64,000 nucleotides of DNA from Pseudomonas sp. TH43 (GTDB lineage: Bacteria; Pseudomonadota; Gammaproteobacteria; Pseudomonadales; Pseudomonadaceae), in NCBI RefSeq assembly GCF_016650635.1, contig NZ_JAEKFI010000004.1:1498001-1562000 (forward strand), given 5' to 3'. The notes beneath the pieces are model-generated. The model was not told the origin of the DNA. It did not search any database and worked only from the letters and a program-made list of their open reading frames with translations. Both the position numbers and the translations under genes were made by a program. This document shows positions 34,126-44,300 of this stretch, one piece after another (the stretch's first letter is position 1; every line of letters starts with the position of its first letter).

Positions 34126-35550
34126 ATGTCCTCCGCTGCATCTTTCCGCACAGAAAACGACCTGCTTGGCGCCCTCGAAGTACCGGCTCAAGCGTATTAC
34201 GGCATCCAGACCCTGCGAGCGGTGAACAACTTCCGTCTCTCCGGCGTTCCGATCTCGCATTACCCGAAACTGGTTGTCGGTCTGGCAATGGTCAAACAGG
34301 CCGCTGCTGACGCCAACCGTGAGTTGGGTCATCTGAGCGAAGCCAAGCACGCTGCCATCAGCGAAGCCTGTGCACGATTGATCCGCGGTGATTTCCACGA
34401 AGAGTTCGTGGTCGACATGATTCAAGGTGGCGCCGGTACTTCCACCAACATGAACGCCAACGAAGTGATCGCCAACATTGCGCTCGAAGCAATGGGTCAT
34501 CAGAAAGGCGAATACCAGTACCTGCACCCGAACGACGACGTCAACATGGCGCAGTCGACCAACGACGCTTACCCAACGGCTATCCGCCTGGGTCTGCTGC
34601 TGGGTCACGACGCGCTGCTGGCCAGCCTCGACAGCCTGATTCAGGCATTCGCGGCCAAGGGCCAGGAATTCAACCACGTCCTGAAGATGGGCCGTACCCA
34701 GCTGCAAGACGCCGTGCCGATGACTCTCGGTCAGGAATTCCGTGCTTTCGCCACCACCATGGGCGAAGACCTGGCCCGTCTGAAGACGCTGGCCCCGGAA
34801 CTGCTGACTGAAGTGAACCTGGGCGGCACCGCCATTGGTACCGGCATCAACGCCGACCCGCGTTATCAAGCGCTGGCTGTACAGCGTCTGGCGCTGATCA
34901 GCGGTCAACCGCTGGTGCCTGCTGCCGACCTGATCGAAGCGACCTCCGACATGGGCGCCTTCGTACTGTTCTCCGGCATGCTCAAGCGCACCGCGGTGAA
35001 GCTGTCGAAGATCTGCAACGACCTGCGCCTGCTGTCCAGCGGCCCACGCACCGGCATCAATGAAATCAACCTGCCGGCGCGTCAGCCAGGCAGCTCGATC
35101 ATGCCTGGCAAGGTCAACCCGGTTATTCCGGAAGCCGTTAACCAGGTGGCCTTCCAGGTCATCGGTAACGACTTGGCGCTGACCATGGCAGCCGAAGGCG
35201 GCCAGCTGCAACTGAACGTGATGGAGCCGCTGATCGCCTTCAAGATCTTCGACTCGATCCGCCTGCTGCAACGCGCCATGGACATGCTGCGCGAGCACTG
35301 CATCGTCGGCATCACCGCCAACGAAGCGCGTTGCCGTGAACTGGTCGAGCACTCGATCGGTCTGGTCACCGCACTGAACCCGTACATCGGCTACAAAAAC
35401 GCCACCCGTATCGCCGGCCTCGCTCTTGAAAGCGGCCGCGGCGTGCTGGAACTGGTGCGCGAAGAAGGTCTGCTCGACGAAGCCATGCTCGCCGACATCC
35501 TGCGCCCGGAAAACATGATTGCTCCGCGTCTGGTTCCGCTCAAAGGCTGA
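34126..35550 (+). CDS. aspA: Aspartate ammonia-lyase
   Basis: A 474-residue fumarase/aspartase-superfamily enzyme producing fumarate and ammonia from aspartate. The superfamily signature GSSIMPGKVNP lies near residue 323; other aspartase features are the N-terminal RTENDLLGALEVPAQAYYGI with QTLRA, and HPNDDVNMAQSTNDAYPT near 140. Start is at 34126 (MSSAASFRTENDLLG) or four codons earlier. Followed by a strong terminator. Together with the downstream asparaginase and symporter it suggests asparagine/aspartate use. Confidence 0.95.
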   Translation: MSSAASFRTENDLLGALEVPAQAYYGIQTLRAVNNFRLSGVPISHYPKLVVGLAMVKQAAADANRELGHLSEAKHAAISEACARLIRGDFHEEFVVDMIQGGAGTSTNMNANEVIANIALEAMGHQKGEYQYLHPNDDVNMAQSTNDAYPTAIRLGLLLGHDALLASLDSLIQAFAAKGQEFNHVLKMGRTQLQDAVPMTLGQEFRAFATTMGEDLARLKTLAPELLTEVNLGGTAIGTGINADPRYQALAVQRLALISGQPLVPAADLIEATSDMGAFVLFSGMLKRTAVKLSKICNDLRLLSSGPRTGINEINLPARQPGSSIMPGKVNPVIPEAVNQVAFQVIGNDLALTMAAEGGQLQLNVMEPLIAFKIFDSIRLLQRAMDMLREHCIVGITANEARCRELVEHSIGLVTALNPYIGYKNATRIAGLALESGRGVLELVREEGLLDEAMLADILRPENMIAPRLVPLKG

Positions 35551-35613
35551 ACCGACACGTTACTTGTAGCACCGCTCACCAGGTCGAGGGACTAGACACC
35601 TCTCACCTTTTGA

Positions 35614-35648
35614 GGGCTTGGGGATTTAGTCCCCAAGCCCTTTTTTTT
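35614..35648 (+). terminator. Intrinsic terminator after aspA
   Basis: GGGCTTGGGGA-TTTAG-TCCCCAAGCCC followed by eight T's; textbook rho-independent terminator 63 bases after the aspA stop. Confidence 0.95.
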
Positions 35649-35706
35649 AACTGTTTGGCAGAGAAAACCGTATGTCTGGGGACTGAACAATGTGGAGGTA
35701 AGCCTT

Positions 35707-35838
35707 TGTGGCGAGGGGATTTATCCCCGTTGGGTCGCGAAGCGGCCCCAATACCTGCTATCGCGATGTATCAGGTACACCGCGTGCGATGGTTTTGCGA
35801 CTGCTTCGCAGCCGAACGGGGATGAATCCCCTCGCCAC
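35707..35838. repeat. REP-like pair, GTGGCGAGGGGATTTATCCCC family
   Basis: TGTGGCGAGGGGATTTATCC with GTTGGGTCGCGAAGCGGCCCC and the inverted ...GGGGATGAATCCCCTCGCCAC. Second copy of the family at 30038-30143. Confidence 0.85.
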
Positions 35839-36160
35839 GGGGGTTGAGTCCATAGAGGAGCAGTCCCCGTACAAGCCCGGCGCCGGTAACGTCGGGTGCT
35901 TCAAAGCTTCGTTTTCGTCGCTTGCACCACTACCGTGCAGACGGGCGCGTCACTGATCGGTATAGTGCCGCCCCTCTTCGCGTGAGCGGTCGTCGGTAAC
36001 GAGGCCATAACCCATGCGAAACCCGAACTAATAACAAACCCGCGAAATGGATCCGGGACGAAACCCTCGCCCCACCTGTTGTGCCGCGCGCAAACCGGTG
36101 TAACGCGATGTTTCTGACCGCCCAGTATTTGCTTACACAAAAAACAGCGAGGAAAAATCC
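35839..36160 (+). other. Long leader/upstream region of the symporter gene
   Basis: About 320 bases between the REP pair and the symporter ATG. It contains a weak stem (AAGCCCG ... CGGGTGCTT, about 35873-35901) and no convincing ORF. AGCGAGGAAAAATCC just before the ATG supplies the ribosome site. I could not match it to a known riboswitch. Confidence 0.4.
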
Positions 36161-37609
36161 ATGCTCGAAGTCATTAACGACTTCCTCTCAGGGAAAGTAC
36201 TGATCGTGCTCATTGTCGGGCTCGGTAGCTACTTCACGATTCGCTCGCGTTTCGTACAACTGCGCCACTTCTTCCACATGTTCGCGGTGTTCCGCGACAG
36301 CTTGAAAGGCAGCGCCGGGCAACTCAGCTCGTTCCAGGCCCTGATGCTCAGCCTCGCCGGCCGTGTCGGTGCAGGCAACATCGCGGGTGTCGGCATCGCC
36401 GTGACCCTCGGTGGTCCAGGTGCGGTGTTCTGGATGTGGGTGACCGCACTGGTCGGCATGTCCAGCAGCTTCTTCGAATGCACCCTGGCCCAGGTCTACA
36501 AGCGCGCCGAAGGCGATGGCCTGTACCGTGGCGGTCCGGCTTACTACATCCAGCACGGCCTGAAACTCAAAGGCATGGCAGTGGTGTTCTCCGTCCTGCT
36601 GCTGGTCACCTACGGCTTCGCCTTTATTGGCCTGCAGTCCTACACCGTGACGCACTCGCTGCAAAACGCCTTTGCCTTTAACCCACAACACACCGGTATC
36701 GTCCTGGCGGTGTTGCTGGCCATCACCTTCATCGGCGGCATCAAGCGCATCGCTTCGGTGTCCGACCTGCTGGTACCGATCAAGACCCTGGCCTATATCG
36801 GCGTGACCCTGTACGTGATCGGCACTCAGATCGAACACGTGCCAGCCATGCTGGAAACCATCTTCAAGAGCGCCTTCGGTCTCGACCCGGCCTTTGGTGG
36901 CCTGCTCGGCAGTGCCATCGTCATGGGCGTGAAGCGTGGCGTGTTCGCCAACGAAGCGGGCCTGGGCAGTGCGCCGAACGTCGCCGCTGTGGCCGCCGTG
37001 AAACACCCTGGCGCCCAGGGCGTGGTTCAGGCTTTCAGCGTGTTCCTCGACACTTTCGTGATCTGCACCTGCACCGCGCTGCTGATCCTGCTGTCGGGTT
37101 TCTACACGCCGGGCTTCGAAGGTGACGGCATCGTTCTGACTCAGAACTCGCTGGCCGCCGTGGTCGGTGACTGGGGTCGCATGTTCGTCAGCGTCGCGCT
37201 GTCGCTGTTCGTCTTCACCTGCATCCTCTACAACTACTACCTGGGCGAGAACAGCTTGCAGTTCCTCACCCGCAACCGTGCCGCGCTGATGGTTTTCCGC
37301 GGCCTGGTGCTGGCGCTGGTGGTATGGGGTTCGATGCAGGATCTTTCGACCGTGTTCGCCTTCGCCGACATCACCATGACCTGCCTGGCCTTCGTCAACC
37401 TGGTGGCCCTGGCCATGCTGTTCAAGGTCGGCATGCGCGTGATGCGCGACTACGACGGGCAGCGCCGCGCCGGCGTCAAACAGCCAGTGTTCGACTCCAG
37501 CAAATTTGCTGATCTGGACCTCGACCTGAACGCCTGGCCGGCCAACCCGTCTGCCGCTACCGGCAAGACTGAAGCCGAGCCGCAAGGCGTGCCTGCAGCG
37601 CAACGCTGA
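36161..37609 (+). CDS. AGCS-family Na+/alanine (amino acid) symporter
   Basis: A 482-residue transporter of the alanine-or-glycine:cation symporter family, with about 11 helices. Diagnostic stretches are GRVGAGNIAGVGIAVTLGGP with GAVFWMWVTALVGM, YRGGPAYYIQHGL, and GVKRGVFANEAGLGSAPNVA. The C-terminal 50 residues are soluble. It takes up alanine, glycine or related amino acids with Na+. It sits between aspartase and asparaginase genes, which would fit asparagine or glutamine-type substrates, but that is inference. Confidence 0.92.
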   Translation: MLEVINDFLSGKVLIVLIVGLGSYFTIRSRFVQLRHFFHMFAVFRDSLKGSAGQLSSFQALMLSLAGRVGAGNIAGVGIAVTLGGPGAVFWMWVTALVGMSSSFFECTLAQVYKRAEGDGLYRGGPAYYIQHGLKLKGMAVVFSVLLLVTYGFAFIGLQSYTVTHSLQNAFAFNPQHTGIVLAVLLAITFIGGIKRIASVSDLLVPIKTLAYIGVTLYVIGTQIEHVPAMLETIFKSAFGLDPAFGGLLGSAIVMGVKRGVFANEAGLGSAPNVAAVAAVKHPGAQGVVQAFSVFLDTFVICTCTALLILLSGFYTPGFEGDGIVLTQNSLAAVVGDWGRMFVSVALSLFVFTCILYNYYLGENSLQFLTRNRAALMVFRGLVLALVVWGSMQDLSTVFAFADITMTCLAFVNLVALAMLFKVGMRVMRDYDGQRRAGVKQPVFDSSKFADLDLDLNAWPANPSAATGKTEAEPQGVPAAQR

Positions 37610-37618
37610 CAGGTGAAT

Positions 37619-37643
37619 GACGGGCGCATCCCCTGCGCCCGTC
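37619..37643 (+). terminator. Strong hairpin after the symporter gene
   Basis: GACGGGCGCA-TCCCC-TGCGCCCGTC, a perfect ten-base stem nine bases after the symporter stop. No clear T-tract follows, so termination may need Rho or the REP element just after. Confidence 0.6.
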
Positions 37644-37660
37644 AGGTACAGTTCAAAAAA

Positions 37661-37752
37661 CTGTGGGAGCGAGCCTGCTCGCGAATGCAATCTGCCAGTT
37701 AATACACAGGTTGACTGACACACCGCTTTCGCGAGCAGGCTCGCTCCTACAG
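37661..37752. repeat. REP pair
   Basis: CTGTGGGAGCGAGCCTGCTC... and ...GAGCAGGCTCGCTCCTACAG flank a 45-base spacer between symporter and asparaginase genes. Confidence 0.88.
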
Positions 37753-37777
37753 GACCGTATCCTTTCGGAGAATCCCC

Positions 37778-38782
37778 ATGAATTCGTCGACCTATCCCGC
37801 AGCCCAACACGTCATGGTGCTCTACACCGGTGGCACCATTGGTATGCAGGCCAGCGCCAACGGCCTGGCCCCTGCATCCGGCTTCGAAGCGCGGATGCGC
37901 GAGTACCTGCACAGTCAGCCAGAACTGGTCGTGCCGCAGTGGCGCTTTCGTGAGATGTCGCCGCTGATCGACAGCGCCAACATGACCCCAGCCTACTGGC
38001 AGCAACTGCGCGAAGCGGTGGTCGACGCTGTTGATGTGCAAGGCTGTGACAGTGTGCTGATTCTGCACGGCACCGATACTTTGGCCTACAGCGCCGCCGC
38101 GATGAGTTTCCAGTTGCTGGGGCTGCAGGCTCGCGTGTGCTTCACCGGCTCGATGCTGCCGGCGGGCGTCACCGACAGCGATGCCTGGGAAAACCTCAGC
38201 GGCGCGCTGGTCGCCCTCGGCCAAGGCCTGGCGCCGGGCGTGCATCTGTACTTCCACGGTGAGCTGCTGGCGCCGACCCGTTGCGCGAAAGTGCGCAGCT
38301 TCGGCCGTCATCCGTTCAAGCGTCTGGAGCGTCAGGGCGGCGGCGTGAAAGCCGCTTCGATTGCTGCGTCGTTGAACTACAACCAGCCGAAGCAACTGGC
38401 CAAGGTTGCCGTGTTGCCACTGTTCCCTGGCATCAGCGCCGAAGTCCTCGATGGCCTGCTCGACAGTGGCATTCAGGGTCTGGTGCTGGAGTGCTATGGC
38501 AGTGGCACCGGGCCGAGCGACAACCCGCAGTTTCTGGCGAGCCTTGGTCGCGCGCGGGATAACGGCGTGGTAGTCGTTGCCGTGACGCAATGCCATGAGG
38601 GTGGCGTCGAGCTGGATGTTTACGAGGCTGGTAGTCGATTGCGCGGTGTCGGCGTATTGTCCGGTGGCGGCATGACTCGCGAGGCAGCGTTCGGCAAGTT
38701 ACACGGCTTGCTCGGTGCTGGGCTTGAAACTGAAGAAGTCCGCCGACTGATCGAACTCGACCTCTGCGGCGAACTCCTCTGA
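37778..38782 (+). CDS. Asparaginase (type I, cytoplasmic)
   Basis: A 334-residue L-asparaginase/glutaminase-family enzyme. The two catalytic Thr motifs are present: LYTGGTIGM near residue 15 and LILHGTDTLAYSA near residue 95; the C-terminal GVGVLSGGGMTREAA matches the family. No signal peptide, so the enzyme is cytoplasmic, converting asparagine to aspartate, which aspartase upstream can deaminate. A ribosome site (TTTCGGAGAATCCCC) precedes the ATG. Confidence 0.93.
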   Translation: MNSSTYPAAQHVMVLYTGGTIGMQASANGLAPASGFEARMREYLHSQPELVVPQWRFREMSPLIDSANMTPAYWQQLREAVVDAVDVQGCDSVLILHGTDTLAYSAAAMSFQLLGLQARVCFTGSMLPAGVTDSDAWENLSGALVALGQGLAPGVHLYFHGELLAPTRCAKVRSFGRHPFKRLERQGGGVKAASIAASLNYNQPKQLAKVAVLPLFPGISAEVLDGLLDSGIQGLVLECYGSGTGPSDNPQFLASLGRARDNGVVVVAVTQCHEGGVELDVYEAGSRLRGVGVLSGGGMTREAAFGKLHGLLGAGLETEEVRRLIELDLCGELL

Positions 38783-38794
38783 CACCACCCCGCC

Positions 38795-38888
38795 CTTGTA
38801 GGAGCAAGGCTTGCCCGCGAAGGGCCCACCTCGATGACACAGATACACCGTGTCATCGTTCTTCGCGGGCAAGCCTTGCTCCTACAAG
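38795..38888. repeat. REP pair
   Basis: CTTGTAGGAGCAAGGCTTGC and its inverted copy GCAAGCCTTGCTCCTACAAG are a perfect match; an inner palindrome (GATGACAC ... GTGTCATC, about 38833-38858) lengthens the stem. Confidence 0.9.
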
Positions 38889-38945
38889 GACCGCGTACGG
38901 CATATAAATTGCTGCATTCCAGCCATCTCAAGGCTGGAAGCTCCC

Positions 38946-39941
38946 ATGCTCCACTCCCACCTCACCACCCTCAACGCCGTCTCCCTGGTGCTCAACACCT
39001 TCAAGGCCGAAGGTCTGTCGAGCGAGGCGCTGCTTGCTGGCAGCGGCATCAGTGCGGCGGATCTGCAGCGTGCCGACACACGAATCACCACCAATCAGGA
39101 GATGCAGGTCTGCGCCAACGCGGTCGCACTCAAGCATGACATCGGCCTGGAGCTGGGCCGGCGCATGCATGTTTCCTGTTACGGCATGCTCGGTTACGCC
39201 CTGCTGACCTGTGCCACCTTCGGTGACGCTTTGCGCCTGGCGATCCGGTATCCGGCGCTGCTGGGAACACTTTTCGAATTGAGCCTGGAAGACGATGGCG
39301 AGCGCGTCTGGTTTGTCGCGGCGGATTATCGCGAGAGCCCGGCGATGGCAGCGTTCAATGCCGAGTTTTGCCTGGTATCGCTGAAAGTCATTTGCGACGA
39401 CCTGCTTGGGCATCCGCTACCGCTGCTGGCCACCCGGTTTGAACACGCCGCGCCGGATTACCGCGATAGCTACGCCGAACACTTCGACAGCCCGTTGCAT
39501 TTCGGCGCCAAGGACAACGCGTTCGCCTTCGACCGGCACTGGCTCGATCAACCGCTGCCACTGGCCGATGCCATTACCCACCAAGCCATGGCCGAACGTT
39601 GCCGCAAGCAGAACCTCGAGTTCACCGGACGCCAGGCGTGGCTGGGGCGGATTCGCCAATTGCTCAGCGCGCAGTTGAATGCGGCACCGGGGCTGGAAGG
39701 TCTGGCGCAGCAGATGAAGTGCTCGCCACGCACGCTGCGACGGCACCTCAAAGACATGGGCAGCAGCTATCAGGAGTTACTCGATGAGCTGCGCTTTGAG
39801 CGAGCCAAGCAGATGCTGTGTGAGGATCAACTGCCGATCTACCGCATCGCCGAAACCCTCGGCTTCAGTGAGACCGCCAGTTTTCGTCATGCGTTTGTGC
39901 GCTGGAGCGGCGTCGCGCCGAGCCAATTCCGCCCGCATTGA
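38946..39941 (+). CDS. AraC-family regulator with arabinose-binding-like N-domain
   Basis: A 331-residue regulator. The N-terminal two thirds match the Arabinose_bd type found in many pseudomonad AraC regulators (GLELGRRMHVSCYGMLGYAL near residue 70; RFEHAAPDYRDSY-x-x-HF). The C-terminal AraC HTH contains CSPRTLRRHLKDMGSSYQEL and YRIAETLGFSETASFRHAF. The start at 38946 is used; a longer frame starts inside the REP. It precedes the acetylpolyamine amidohydrolase-like gene on the same strand, which could be its target. Confidence 0.88.
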   Translation: MLHSHLTTLNAVSLVLNTFKAEGLSSEALLAGSGISAADLQRADTRITTNQEMQVCANAVALKHDIGLELGRRMHVSCYGMLGYALLTCATFGDALRLAIRYPALLGTLFELSLEDDGERVWFVAADYRESPAMAAFNAEFCLVSLKVICDDLLGHPLPLLATRFEHAAPDYRDSYAEHFDSPLHFGAKDNAFAFDRHWLDQPLPLADAITHQAMAERCRKQNLEFTGRQAWLGRIRQLLSAQLNAAPGLEGLAQQMKCSPRTLRRHLKDMGSSYQELLDELRFERAKQMLCEDQLPIYRIAETLGFSETASFRHAFVRWSGVAPSQFRPH

Positions 39942-39951
39942 AACACGCCCG

Positions 39952-40043
39952 CTGCAGGAGCAGCTCTGCTCGCGAAAGCGCCCGATCCATCGACACATAA
40001 TGTTGAAGGTGATGACGCCTTCGCGAGCAACTCTGCTCCTACA
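39952..40043. repeat. REP pair (diverged)
   Basis: CTGCAGGAGCAGCTCTGCTC... and ...GAGCAACTCTGCTCCTACAA, inverted, between the AraC gene and the amidohydrolase gene. Confidence 0.8.
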
Positions 40044-40173
40044 ATAAAAAGGGGCGAATTGCGGTCAGTATTTTTGGCCATATCAATCCCCTTTTGGCCT
40101 TTCCTGCCGTTCTCCGATTCAACTGGCGCCGCAACACTGTGGACAACCGAATCAGCCCTGCGGAGAACAACAA

Positions 40174-41199
40174 ATGCTGACGATCTACTCAGACGATCAC
40201 CACCTGCACCATGGCCGCTGCGAATTGATCGAAGGTCAGCTCAAGCCCTGCTTCGAGATGCCGTCGCGCGCCGACCACGTGCTGCAACGCGTACAAAAGC
40301 AGAACCTGGGGCCCGTCGAGGCGCCGCAGGATTTCGGTCTGGAACCGATCGCCCGCATCCACAGCCGCGACTATCTCGACTTCTTCAAAGGCGCATGGGC
40401 ACGCTGGACTGAATTCAATACCGACGGCGATCTGCTTCCCTACACCTGGCCGGCGCGCACGTTGCGCTCGATCAAACCGACCAGCCTGCACGGCCAACTC
40501 GGTTATTACAGTTTCGACGGCGGCGCACCGATCACTGCCGGCACCTGGCAGGCCGCGTACAGCGCAGCGCAGGTTGCATTGACCGCCCAAGCGGCCATCC
40601 AGCGCGGCGCACGCAGCGCTTTCGCACTGTGTCGTCCACCGGGGCACCACGCCGCCGGCGACTTGATGGGCGGTTATTGCTACCTCAACAACGCCGCCAT
40701 CGCTGCTCAAGCCTTCCTCGATCAAGGCCACGGCAAAGTGGCGATCCTCGACGTCGACTATCACCACGGCAACGGCACCCAGTCGATTTTCTACGCGCGC
40801 AACGATGTGTTGTTCACCTCGATCCACGGTCACCCGGAAGCGGAGTTTCCATTCTTCCTCGGCTATGAAGATGAACGTGGTGAAGGTGTGGGTGAAGGCT
40901 GCAACTTCAACTACCCGCTGCCCGCCGGTTCCGGCTGGGACGCCTGGAGCGCCGCGCTGGAGCAGGCCTGCGACGAGATCGACCGCTACGGTGCCGACAT
41001 CATCGTGGTGTCGCTGGGTGTCGATACCTTCAAGGACGACCCGATCTCGCAATTCAAACTCGACAGCCCGGATTATCTGGCGATGGGTAAACGTATTGCC
41101 GCCCTCGGCAAACCGACGCTGTTTGTCATGGAAGGTGGCTACGCGGTCGAAGAAATCGGCATCAATGCGGTGAACGTGCTTGAAGGGTTCGAGCAATGA
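40174..41199 (+). CDS. Histone-deacetylase-fold amidohydrolase (acetylpolyamine amidohydrolase-like)
   Basis: A 341-residue zinc hydrolase of the class II HDAC fold. Active-site elements are CRPPGHHAAGDLMGGYCYLN (twin His), AILDVDYHHGNGTQSIFY (zinc Asp and His), LGVDTFKDDPIS (zinc Asp) and the catalytic Tyr in MEGGYAVEEIG. Pseudomonad enzymes with this pattern remove acetyl groups from acetylated polyamines. Cytoplasmic; no signal peptide. The adjacent AraC gene may control it. Confidence 0.9.
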   Translation: MLTIYSDDHHLHHGRCELIEGQLKPCFEMPSRADHVLQRVQKQNLGPVEAPQDFGLEPIARIHSRDYLDFFKGAWARWTEFNTDGDLLPYTWPARTLRSIKPTSLHGQLGYYSFDGGAPITAGTWQAAYSAAQVALTAQAAIQRGARSAFALCRPPGHHAAGDLMGGYCYLNNAAIAAQAFLDQGHGKVAILDVDYHHGNGTQSIFYARNDVLFTSIHGHPEAEFPFFLGYEDERGEGVGEGCNFNYPLPAGSGWDAWSAALEQACDEIDRYGADIIVVSLGVDTFKDDPISQFKLDSPDYLAMGKRIAALGKPTLFVMEGGYAVEEIGINAVNVLEGFEQ

Positions 41200-41270
41200 A
41201 CGGGCTCAAGCGCCTCACCGTCCCGGCTGATCCGCCCCTTTGGGGGCTATTTGCCGATAACGATGTTTTT

Positions 41271-41310
41271 TGGCGGTAAGCATATTTTTGGCGGTAACTA
41301 TGTACCGCCA
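41271..41310. promoter_or_regulatory. Three TGGCGGTA half-sites, operator-like
   Basis: TGGCGGTA at 41271-41278 and 41289-41296 (18-base phase, both after a T-run) and inverted TACCGCCA at 41303-41310. The last two form TGGCGGTA-N6-TACCGCCA, about 80 bases before the first giant gene. The layout resembles a regulator binding site; the protein is unknown. Confidence 0.5.
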
Positions 41311-41389
41311 CACGTTGATCGCAGTTCATTACTTTCCACAGGGCCAGATGCTGTGAATCCACAGCCTTGCCCATCGGAAGGACATGAAC

Positions 41390-44300
41390 ATGCTCGACGC
41401 CCCAGAGACCCTGCCGTTTCCCGGCGATCTGATTACCCAGCTGATTACGGGTCCGACGTTACGTGAAGTGGCCGCGAAGGTACTACGCGTCGGACTTGCA
41501 ACCTTATACCCAGCGCTAGCACTCGACCCGGATCAGGCCATGGTCGGCACGCCCACCTGGGAGCACGAAAATGACCAGATTGTGGCACGCAGCACCCATT
41601 TCGAATCGCTGACGAGTGGCCTGGTGAGGCATGCCATAGACGCCACCCCGGTCATGTACCTCGATGGCGAGCAGTTCTTGACGCTGCAGCCCTCCGCACG
41701 TTTGACGTCACAACTGCCGGTCGATATCGATGCCATCGGGCGCCTGATGAATGAGCTGGCCCCGTTACTTTTCACCGCTTATCAGGAGGCGCAACTCGAC
41801 TACTGGAATCACACTGATGACACCTCCGCGCCGCGCTGGCAGGATCTTTCGCACTCCATACGGAATATCTGGAACGTCGCGCAGTTTCAGGGCTGGGATG
41901 CAGATCAGCATGCGCTGGCCCGGCAAGCCTTCTCGTGGCCGGACCGGGCTACGCGACAACCCCACGATAACTATCAAACACGCCTCTGCCTGATTGACCT
42001 CGACCGGGCGAACGATGGCACGTCAACACACCTCAACATCCTTGATACCGCCGTCGTGATCGGTACGGTCGGGGCGCGCACACTCATCATCACGCACTCG
42101 ATTGTCTCGGGTTTCCAGACTTTCGATTCGCTGGAAAAAATGGGTGAGCAGTTGCGGGTCTACAGAGACGACCTGCCCGCAGACACACAGCTTCAATGGC
42201 GGCTGTTCGAACCCGACGGTGATTTTTTTGATTATCAGGCGGTTGTGCTGATCGCACTTCAGACGCAAGCCATCGGTTCGCTCGGCGCGGACGAGTCGAC
42301 TGCGGCACTCAGCCCGAACACGGTAACCCGTGCCACCCTGCAAAATATTCACCAGACACCGCTCAACTACCCCTCACGCTTGAGCCGTGTCGAGCAGCTG
42401 CTGCCCGACTGGATGAGCCAGGCCACGCCTACCGACATCAGTGCTTACAGCCGACACCTGATGGATCTGGCGACAGTACGCCAGAGCAGCAGCGGTACAT
42501 CCTTTGAACAGGACATCCCACCCATCGACCAATTTGCGCTCGATGCCATTGCCCTGCTCATGCAAAAGGCCCATCCGGAGGCCAAAAACCTCAAGCTCTC
42601 AGACCTCAAAATCAGCATCACCAGCCCTGTGGTGTGGGGCACGCTGGCGACAGGCACAAGCCAGACGCTCACGCTGTCGCTGGCCGAACTCGCACTGGAG
42701 AACCTTGTCGCCGCGCCACTGGGGGTCAAGTTGGTTTATTTCGCCGACAACACGCCAGTGCCTGACTGGTTGACCGCCGATTACCTCGAAGCGTTGATCA
42801 CTGCAGTCAATGTCGGCAAGACCTATCCAGCGCTGATCAAAGACCGAATGGTCGATGACGCCACCAAATCCGCGCACCTGAACGAGCTCTATACCCGCCA
42901 CTTGCGGGTACAGCTGCCCTTGATCGCCCTGCAATGCAAAATTCGCGGCGAGGCCGCCATCGATGAACTGGGCTACCGCTACATCGTCGCCGTCATGAAC
43001 CCTTCTGTCGAAAAACCTCAGGTAGATGGCCACGACATTGTCATCCGGCCATTGGCGTTCGTTGCACAAAACAGCGCCAACAACAGCGTCGATACCGTTG
43101 CCAATATGTTTGTGATTGGCCGACTCGATCAAGACCAGGGGCCCTGCCTGCTTTATCGACCGATGATGGATGACCCGCTGCTCCAGTACCCTTCCCCGGC
43201 CAGCCTGGTGTACGCGATCAAACATTCGAGAAAAATACGCCTGTCAGTGCTCGCCTGGATGCCGGACGCGGTGCGTGCCGATTACTCCAATTACATTTTC
43301 CACGGGGATTTACCGGGGTTTTCCGTGCTCGCGGACCTGCTGGCAAACCCGTTGCTGAACGTCTATCGCAAAGGCCCGGTCAAGCTGGGCGGCCAACCGC
43401 TCAAGGGCGACTACCTGTCGGCGCTGTTCAAGGCCAACGCCAATGCGTTGATCGAACTGGCCGATCGGCAATCGGTCTCCAATGCAGAAAGCCATTGGGC
43501 TACCTTCAAGCAAGGCGCCTGGAAACTGTTCAATGCGGCGCTGCCTTTTCTGGGCCGGACATTGGGCACCGGCGCGTGGATCTGGCAGATCCTCGATGAC
43601 CTGCAACAAGCCCTCGACGCCAAGGAAAATCAGGACGACGACGTTGCCGCCAGCGCCCTGACTGACCTGTTTCTGACGTTATCCATGGTGCTCGCCCACC
43701 ATGCCGCGATGCACTGGAAACCCTTGAGTGCGCTTCCTGAAGAGCACCTGGAGCCGACCTCTGAAAGCACCGAAATCTCAGACCCGGTCAAGACGACCAA
43801 GCCCCTCGAATCCAACGAGATCCTGCAGAAGCCGGCGCCGTCTATGGGCGTCGCCGTCATCCAGATTGCGGACACCACTGCCGAGCAGTTATCGACCAAC
43901 CATGTGAACCTGATTCACACCAGCGGTGCACTCAACCGCCGTCCGTTGAGCCTGAGCGACGCCGTCAGGCGCTTTGTCATCGACAAGCCTGAAGACCTGA
44001 GTGCCCCTGTGAGCGAAACAGGACCTCGGCAGAATCTCTACGAGCTCGGCGAAAAATTATACGCGCCGGTCGGTGCGCGCTGGTTCGAGGTGGTCATCAA
44101 TGACCAGCAGGAAGTGCAAATCATCGACAGCCGGCAGCCACCGACGCGCAGCGGGCCTCTGCTCAGCCTGCTGCGCAACGGACGTTGGGTGATCGATACA
44201 CGCCTGCGCTTGCGCGGTGGTGGTCTGAAAAGCCGGCGAGCTCAGGTAGAACGCCAGAACGCGCAACGGATCGAAGAGTTGCACCAACACCTGAGGACCT

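Noticed and set aside
36188..38596. 802-codon minus-strand open frame opposite the symporter and asparaginase
   Set aside because: It is His/Gln-rich, has no domain pattern and runs through a REP pair and two well-supported genes on the other strand.
41251..41466. 71-codon frame containing FGGKHIFGGNYVPP
   Set aside because: It crosses the operator-like repeats, which create the FGG pseudo-repeat, and overlaps the start of giant gene 1 out of frame; no ribosome site.
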